From Bacteroidota bacterium (GTDB lineage: Bacteria > Bacteroidota > Bacteroidia > Chitinophagales > Chitinophagaceae), in NCBI GenBank assembly GCA_028877045.1, contig JAGWPQ010000244.1, positions 1 through 10,490 of the forward strand: DNA of 10,490 bases, written 5' to 3'. Below the pieces are notes generated by a model, which saw only the letters and a list, made by a program, of their open reading frames with translations, did no database searches and had not been told where the DNA came from. Below, one piece after another: positions 7,387-10,490 of this stretch (positions are counted from its first letter, which is position 1; every line of letters starts with the position of its first letter). The position numbers were made by a program, and so were the translations under genes.

Positions 7387-7986
7387 ATGTCATTACATCT
7401 CGGCAGAAATATATTTGGAGATATTTCAAATAACGGAAATCTTTTATCGAAAGATGATGCAATGCAATTGTTCCATGATTGGGTATTAAATCCCAAACTT
7501 CAGCTGCACATGAAACAGGTTGCACATTTGATGAGATGTTGGGCCGATGAAAAAGAAAATTTAGATGCTCACGGTCAATGGAAATGGGAAATGGCGGGAT
7601 TGTTACATGATGCTGACTGGGATCAGTGGCCCGATCTGCATTGCAAAAAAATAATTGAAGAATTAGAAAACAGAAGTATCGATCCCGAAGTTTTACATGC
7701 TATTGCATCGCACGGTCCCCTCCATTTTGGAGTTGAGCCCGAAACTAAAATGGATAAGATGTTGTATGCTTTTGATGAATTATCAGGGCTGATCCATGCA
7801 TATTCTTTAATGCGTCCCGAAGCTTACAATGGCATGGAATTAAAGGGCGTCAAAAAAAGATTGAAAGAAAAATCATTTGCAGCCAATGTTTCCCGTGAAG
7901 ATATTCAGGACGCATGCAACAGAGCTGAAATCAATTTGGATGAATTGATTGAATTTATTATTCCACGGCAGGCAACAGTTAGTTAA
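7387..7986 (+). CDS. HD-domain protein, predicted metal-dependent phosphohydrolase
   Basis: I chose the ATG at 7387 (199 residues), because the added residues from the ATGs at 7294 or 7357 are low-complexity and lie upstream of, or within, an exact -7 promoter element. The HD fold runs from about residue 30 to 140: H41 (LQLHMKQVAH), the paired H74-D75 in AGLLHDADWDQWPD, H104/H109 in HAIASHG and D130 in YAFDELSGLIHA. These match the H...HD...D metal-binding pattern of the HD superfamily, whose members usually hydrolyse phosphate esters of nucleotides. The C-terminal part (150-195: GVKKRLKEKSFAANVSREDI and DELIEF) is characteristic of a widespread, functionally unassigned HD subfamily. The substrate is unknown. 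The stop codon directly abuts the stop of the convergent bshB1 gene. Confidence 0.85.
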   Translation: MSLHLGRNIFGDISNNGNLLSKDDAMQLFHDWVLNPKLQLHMKQVAHLMRCWADEKENLDAHGQWKWEMAGLLHDADWDQWPDLHCKKIIEELENRSIDPEVLHAIASHGPLHFGVEPETKMDKMLYAFDELSGLIHAYSLMRPEAYNGMELKGVKKRLKEKSFAANVSREDIQDACNRAEINLDELIEFIIPRQATVS

Positions 7987-8715
7987 TTACGTAACATTTT
8001 TAATGATTGCATCGAAAGATTGCAGGCCAATTAATTTTTCGGAAATAAAACCTTCGGCATATTCAACACCAATTCTTTTTCCCAGCATCATGGCTCTTGC
8101 TTTTACTGTTTCCAAAAATTGCGGCGAGGAAATATATGTTTGAGGTTCGTCAATATCAGGATTAAAAAATTGCGAACTGTAACAAAGTACTGCTTCCATC
8201 TTTTTATTCATGTGCGCCGAAATATCTATCACAAATGATGGCTGAATAAACCGATCCTGTATATAATGAAAAACATAGGATGGTCGCCATGCTTCCTGAT
8301 CTTTGCCATTGTCATCTGTTTTTATTTTTCGTAGCCCTGCCAGGAAAGCCGCATCAGCAACAAGTTTGGCGCTGCGACCATGATCTGGATGACGATCATC
8401 CGGTGCATTGCAAAAAATAAATTCGGGTCGATACTTTCTGATGACCTCAATAATTTTTCTTTTATTGGTCTCATTATTTTGAAAGAAGCCATCGGACATA
8501 CCAAGATTATCTCTCACAGTAGCACCTAATAAAGTTGCAGCTTTTGCAGCTTCAACCATTCTTGTTTCAGCATTGCCGCGGGTTCCTAATTCACCTCTTG
8601 TCAGATCAACAATACCAACTTTTTTTCCTTCTGCTACAGACGCAAGAATAGAACCCGAACAACCTAATTCAATATCATCGGGATGAACACCAAAGGCTAA
8701 AATATCTAATTTCAT
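7987..8715 (-). CDS. bshB1: Bacillithiol biosynthesis deacetylase BshB1
   Basis: This 242-residue cytoplasmic zinc enzyme of the LmbE/PIG-L family removes the acetyl group from GlcNAc-malate, the second step of bacillithiol synthesis, giving GlcN-malate for cysteine ligation by BshC. Visible signatures are HPDDIELGCSGS (H11, D13, D14), DLTRGELGTRG (38-47), RHPDHG (H109, D111, H112), VDISAHMNKKMEAVLCYSSQF (163-183) and GVEYAEGF (216-223). H11, D14 and H112 are the expected zinc ligands and D13 the expected general base, by family analogy. The last two motifs favour BshB1 over other LmbE relatives. The length is normal for the family. bshA and bshC are not in the window, so the pathway genes are scattered. 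No clear promoter is seen in the 208-bp gap upstream. Confidence 0.93.
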   Translation of the reverse strand: MKLDILAFGVHPDDIELGCSGSILASVAEGKKVGIVDLTRGELGTRGNAETRMVEAAKAATLLGATVRDNLGMSDGFFQNNETNKRKIIEVIRKYRPEFIFCNAPDDRHPDHGRSAKLVADAAFLAGLRKIKTDDNGKDQEAWRPSYVFHYIQDRFIQPSFVIDISAHMNKKMEAVLCYSSQFFNPDIDEPQTYISSPQFLETVKARAMMLGKRIGVEYAEGFISEKLIGLQSFDAIIKNVT

Positions 8716-8875
8716 ATTTTTAATTTATAAAGAATATATCCTATTTAATTTGTTGAACAGAATTACCCAAAGTACAAGTGAATGACACAACAGGTGCTGA
8801 AAAAGTTATAGCGTCTGTCAACAAAAAAATGGTTCAAACATCAAATTTAAGAAAACAATATTACAGCAAAAACAA

Positions 8876-8902
8876 AACCCAACCACAGTGAGTGGTTGGG
8901 TT
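8876..8902 (-). terminator. Rho-independent terminator of rpmE2
   Basis: A perfect 11-bp inverted repeat: aacccaaccac (8876-8886), loop 8887-8891, gtggttgggtt (8892-8902). It starts about 21 bases past the rpmE2 stop. On the minus strand the stem is followed by TTTTGTTTTTGC-like sequence, a good U tract, so this is a strong intrinsic terminator for L31. The rest of the 8716-8923 gap shows no convincing gene. Confidence 0.85.
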
Positions 8903-8923
8903 AGTAATATGATTAGAAAGAAA

Positions 8924-9181
8924 TTATACTTTTTCTTTTTTCGCGTAACGTTTATTGAATTTATCGATACGGCCTGCAGTATCAACCAACATATTTTTAC
9001 CGGTGTAAAAAGGATGCGATGTGTTAGAAATTTCCAATTTGATCAATGGATATTCGTTCCCATCTTCCCATTTAACAGTTTCTTTTGTGGCTGCAGTTGA
9101 GCGGCTTAAAAATGAATAACCGTTACTCATGTCTTTGAAAACAACGAAACGGTAATTTGTAGGATGGATACCTTGTTTCAT
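8924..9181 (-). CDS. rpmE2: Ribosomal protein bL31, type B (cysteine-free)
   Basis: This 85-residue protein matches type B L31 throughout: MKQGIHPTNYRFVVFKDMSNG at the start, then STAATKETVKWEDGNEYPLIKLEIS, SHPFYTGK and VDTAGRIDKFNKRY. L31 sits on the large subunit and contributes to the bridge with the small subunit. The sequence contains no cysteine, so it is the zinc-independent form that many bacteria use in place of, or instead of, the CxxC zinc form. The gene forms its own transcription unit, with a canonical promoter at 9240-9271, a leader of about 55 bases containing a hairpin, and a terminator at 8876-8902. I saw no obvious Zur-type operator, but cannot exclude one. Confidence 0.97.
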   Translation of the reverse strand: MKQGIHPTNYRFVVFKDMSNGYSFLSRSTAATKETVKWEDGNEYPLIKLEISNTSHPFYTGKNMLVDTAGRIDKFNKRYAKKEKV

Positions 9182-9198
9182 ATTTTTGATTTTAGGTT

Positions 9199-9216
9199 GT
9201 ACGGATTTTGCCGTAC
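9199..9216 (-). promoter_or_regulatory. Hairpin in the rpmE2 leader, possible ribosomal-protein leader element
   Basis: A perfect 6-bp inverted repeat, gtacgg (9199-9204), loop attttg (9205-9210), ccgtac (9211-9216), lies in the predicted 5' untranslated region of rpmE2, 17 bases before the start codon. L31 autoregulatory leaders are known in several other phyla, so feedback control is plausible. The hairpin is small, and no conserved consensus for this phylum is known to me. Confidence 0.35.
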
Positions 9217-9239
9217 GATTATTAATAATTTTTGGATGG

Positions 9240-9271
9240 CAAAGGTAATGGTTGGCAGGTTTTTAGCCAAA
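9240..9271 (-). promoter_or_regulatory. Canonical Bacteroidota promoter for rpmE2
   Basis: On the minus strand the -33 element TTTG (9271-9268) and the -7 element TACCTTTG (9247-9240) both match the Bacteroidota consensus exactly, with 20 bases between them. Transcription should start near 9236, giving a leader of about 55 bases. This is the best promoter in the window and supports rpmE2 being expressed separately from the upstream yajQ gene. Confidence 0.75.
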
Positions 9272-9305
9272 TGAAATTGATTTTAATCCGAAATGCCCTC
9301 TGGGC

Positions 9306-9797
9306 TTAGCTTTTCATGTTCTCGAACTGCAACGGAAGACCGAAATTCCCCGATTTGCAAAGTGCAATAACTTCCTGCAGATCGTCGATTTTTTTGCCTG
9401 TAACACGAATAATATTGTCCATGATGGCGGGTTGTACTTTTAATCCGGCATCTTTAATGGCCTTCACAATTTTTTTTGCATCTTCCTGCTTCAACCCGTT
9501 TTTTACAGAGATTTCTTTCTTTACCACTTTACCGCTTGGGTAAGCATCTTTACTGAAATCGAATGCAGCGGCATCAATGCCCTGTTTCATGGAGCGGCTG
9601 ATGATCACGTCCAACACCTGTTTCATTTTCATATCGCTCTCCACTTCTACCATAACGATGTAATCTTTTTTATTGAGTTCAATGGACACATGAGAATCTT
9701 TAAAATCAAAACGATTCTGAATTTCTTTTTTAACGGTATTGATCGCATTATCCAATGTTTGCAGGTCAACTTTACTGGCAATATCAAATGATGGCAT
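9306..9797 (-). CDS. yajQ: YajQ-family nucleotide-binding protein
   Basis: This 163-residue cytoplasmic protein is full length for the YajQ (UPF0234) family. It starts MPSFDIASKVDLQTLDNAIN, with the conserved NRFDFK segment (28-33), SDMKMKQVLDVI (54-65), AAAFDFSKDAYPSGK (76-90), a KKEISVKNGL strand and a C-terminal GNFGLPLQFENM. The fold is two ferredoxin-like repeats. In E. coli it binds nucleotides or tRNA weakly, and a Xanthomonas member is reported to bind cyclic di-GMP; which ligand applies here cannot be told. It is preceded by an exact -7 element and divergent from the GH109-like gene. Only a 4-bp GCCC-AGA-GGGC hairpin follows the stop, so its end is not well defined. Confidence 0.95.
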   Translation of the reverse strand: MPSFDIASKVDLQTLDNAINTVKKEIQNRFDFKDSHVSIELNKKDYIVMVEVESDMKMKQVLDVIISRSMKQGIDAAAFDFSKDAYPSGKVVKKEISVKNGLKQEDAKKIVKAIKDAGLKVQPAIMDNIIRVTGKKIDDLQEVIALCKSGNFGLPLQFENMKS

Positions 9798-9811
9798 AAA
9801 AAAAATTTTTA

Positions 9812-9819
9812 CAAAGATA
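9812..9819 (-). promoter_or_regulatory. Candidate -7 element for yajQ
   Basis: TATCTTTG (minus strand) matches TAnnTTTG exactly and lies 14 bases before the yajQ start codon, giving a very short A/T-rich leader. No -33 TTTG is present at the usual distance, so support rests on the -7 element alone. Confidence 0.4.
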
Positions 9820-9864
9820 AATATGTAACGAGTTTATTACATTCACATTTATAAAACAATTGCC

Positions 9865-10490
9865 ATGAGCCAAAATATACACCGAAGAGAATTTATCAGA
9901 AATTCAAGTTTAGCCGGATTATCAGTAGGATTATCCATCAACAACATCCAATCATTCTTACCCATTCAAAAAGAGAAGGTCCGCATAGGCCTGATTGGCG
10001 TGGGTTTGCGGGGGCAAGAACATGTTCGTTTAATGGCCGAAAGAAACGATGTGGAGATCATTGCCATGGCCGATCCCGATAAACAAATGATGGCTGATGC
10101 ACAAAAAATCATTTTTAAAGCAGGCAAGAAAGCACCCATTGAATTTGGAAACGGGAATCACGATTATAAAAATTTATTGAACCGCAATGATATTGATGCC
10201 GTAATAATTGCAACCCCATGGGAATGGCATATCATTCAGGCCATTGATGCCATGAATGCCGGAAAAATTCCCGGCGTTGAAGTGTGCGGTGCCATTCATT
10301 TACAGGACTGCTGGGATATTGTGCATGCGAGTGAAAGAACAAAAGTTCCTGCAATGATCTTGGAAAATGTTTGTTATCGCAGAGATGTGATGGCTGTTTT
10401 AAATATGGTTCGACAGGGAATGTTTGGCGAGTTATTGCATTTACAGGGCGGCTACGAACATGATCTGCGCGGCGTGAAATTCAATGATGG
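9865..10490 (+). CDS. Partial Gfo/Idh/MocA-family protein, GH109-like, with Tat signal
   Basis: The gene starts at the ATG at 9865 and stays open to the window end: 208 codons, C-terminus missing. Residues 1-32 are a twin-arginine signal (RREFIRNSSLAGLSVGLS, R7-R8), so it folds with cofactor before export. A Rossmann fold follows: IGLIGVGLRG (41-50) for NAD(P) and MADPD (68-72) after strand 2. The usual oxidoreductase EKP motif is absent; the segment reads GVEVCGAIH (137-145). NMVRQGMFGELLHLQGGYEHDLRG (180-203) strongly resembles the GH109 signature, where NAD+-dependent glycosidases such as alpha-N-acetylgalactosaminidases act by a redox mechanism with NAD+ as bound cofactor. A periplasmic glycosidase is therefore likely, though substrates of most members are unproven. 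Confidence 0.88.
   Translation, partial: MSQNIHRREFIRNSSLAGLSVGLSINNIQSFLPIQKEKVRIGLIGVGLRGQEHVRLMAERNDVEIIAMADPDKQMMADAQKIIFKAGKKAPIEFGNGNHDYKNLLNRNDIDAVIIATPWEWHIIQAIDAMNAGKIPGVEVCGAIHLQDCWDIVHASERTKVPAMILENVCYRRDVMAVLNMVRQGMFGELLHLQGGYEHDLRGVKFND

Noticed and set aside
7254..7496. An 80-residue minus-strand ORF upstream of the KAS III gene.
   Set aside because: It is antisense to the HD gene and overlaps the divergent promoter region; no domain seen.
8778..8891. A GTG-initiated 37-codon plus-strand ORF in the gap upstream of bshB1.
   Set aside because: No similarity recognised, and it ends inside the loop of the rpmE2 terminator; probably chance.
9295..9305. A small hairpin GCCC-AGA-GGGC right after the yajQ stop as a terminator.
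   Set aside because: Only 4 bp of stem and no real T tract; too weak to call.

Overview
The window is AT-rich and reads as a piece of a Bacteroidota chromosome, most likely from the order Chitinophagales; this placement is inference. The signs are Bacteroidota-type promoters (-33 TTTG / -7 TAnnTTTG, with a full copy upstream of rpmE), little Shine-Dalgarno sequence, a cysteine-free type B ribosomal protein L31, a BshB1 bacillithiol deacetylase, a Tat-exported GH109-like protein, and a small protein resembling a type IX secretion C-terminal domain. I see no mobile element, integrase, CRISPR array, tRNA or rRNA. No stretch over 300 bases lacks a gene: the longest gaps are 8716-8923, 718-891 and 4352-4519.

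Layout. 1-717 (minus): a small exported membrane protein with regularly spaced histidines, then the first codons of another exported protein that runs off the left edge. 820-854: a strong hairpin terminator. 892-4351 (minus): a two-gene signalling operon, a soluble PAS-rich histidine kinase whose 3' end overlaps a response regulator carrying its own GHKL ATPase domain but no phosphoacceptor histidine. 4520-5731 (plus): an MFS exporter of the TCR/Tet type, divergent from the kinase. 5786-7267 (minus): a KAS III-family condensing enzyme followed 30 bp later by a small beta-rich protein. 7387-7986 (plus): an HD-domain protein whose stop codon abuts that of bshB1 (7987-8715, minus). 8924-9181 (minus): rpmE2 with its own promoter, a leader hairpin and a good terminator. 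9306-9797 (minus): a YajQ-family protein. 9865 to the right edge (plus): the N-terminal part of a Gfo/Idh/MocA protein of GH109 type.

How it works together. Apart from the kinase/regulator pair, and perhaps the KAS III/small-protein pair, the genes look like unrelated housekeeping and accessory units. The most unusual points are the regulator with an ATPase output domain that seems unable to autophosphorylate, the free-standing sorting-domain-like protein, the possible L31 leader element, and the four-histidine membrane protein. I see no clear new multi-gene defence or mobile system here.
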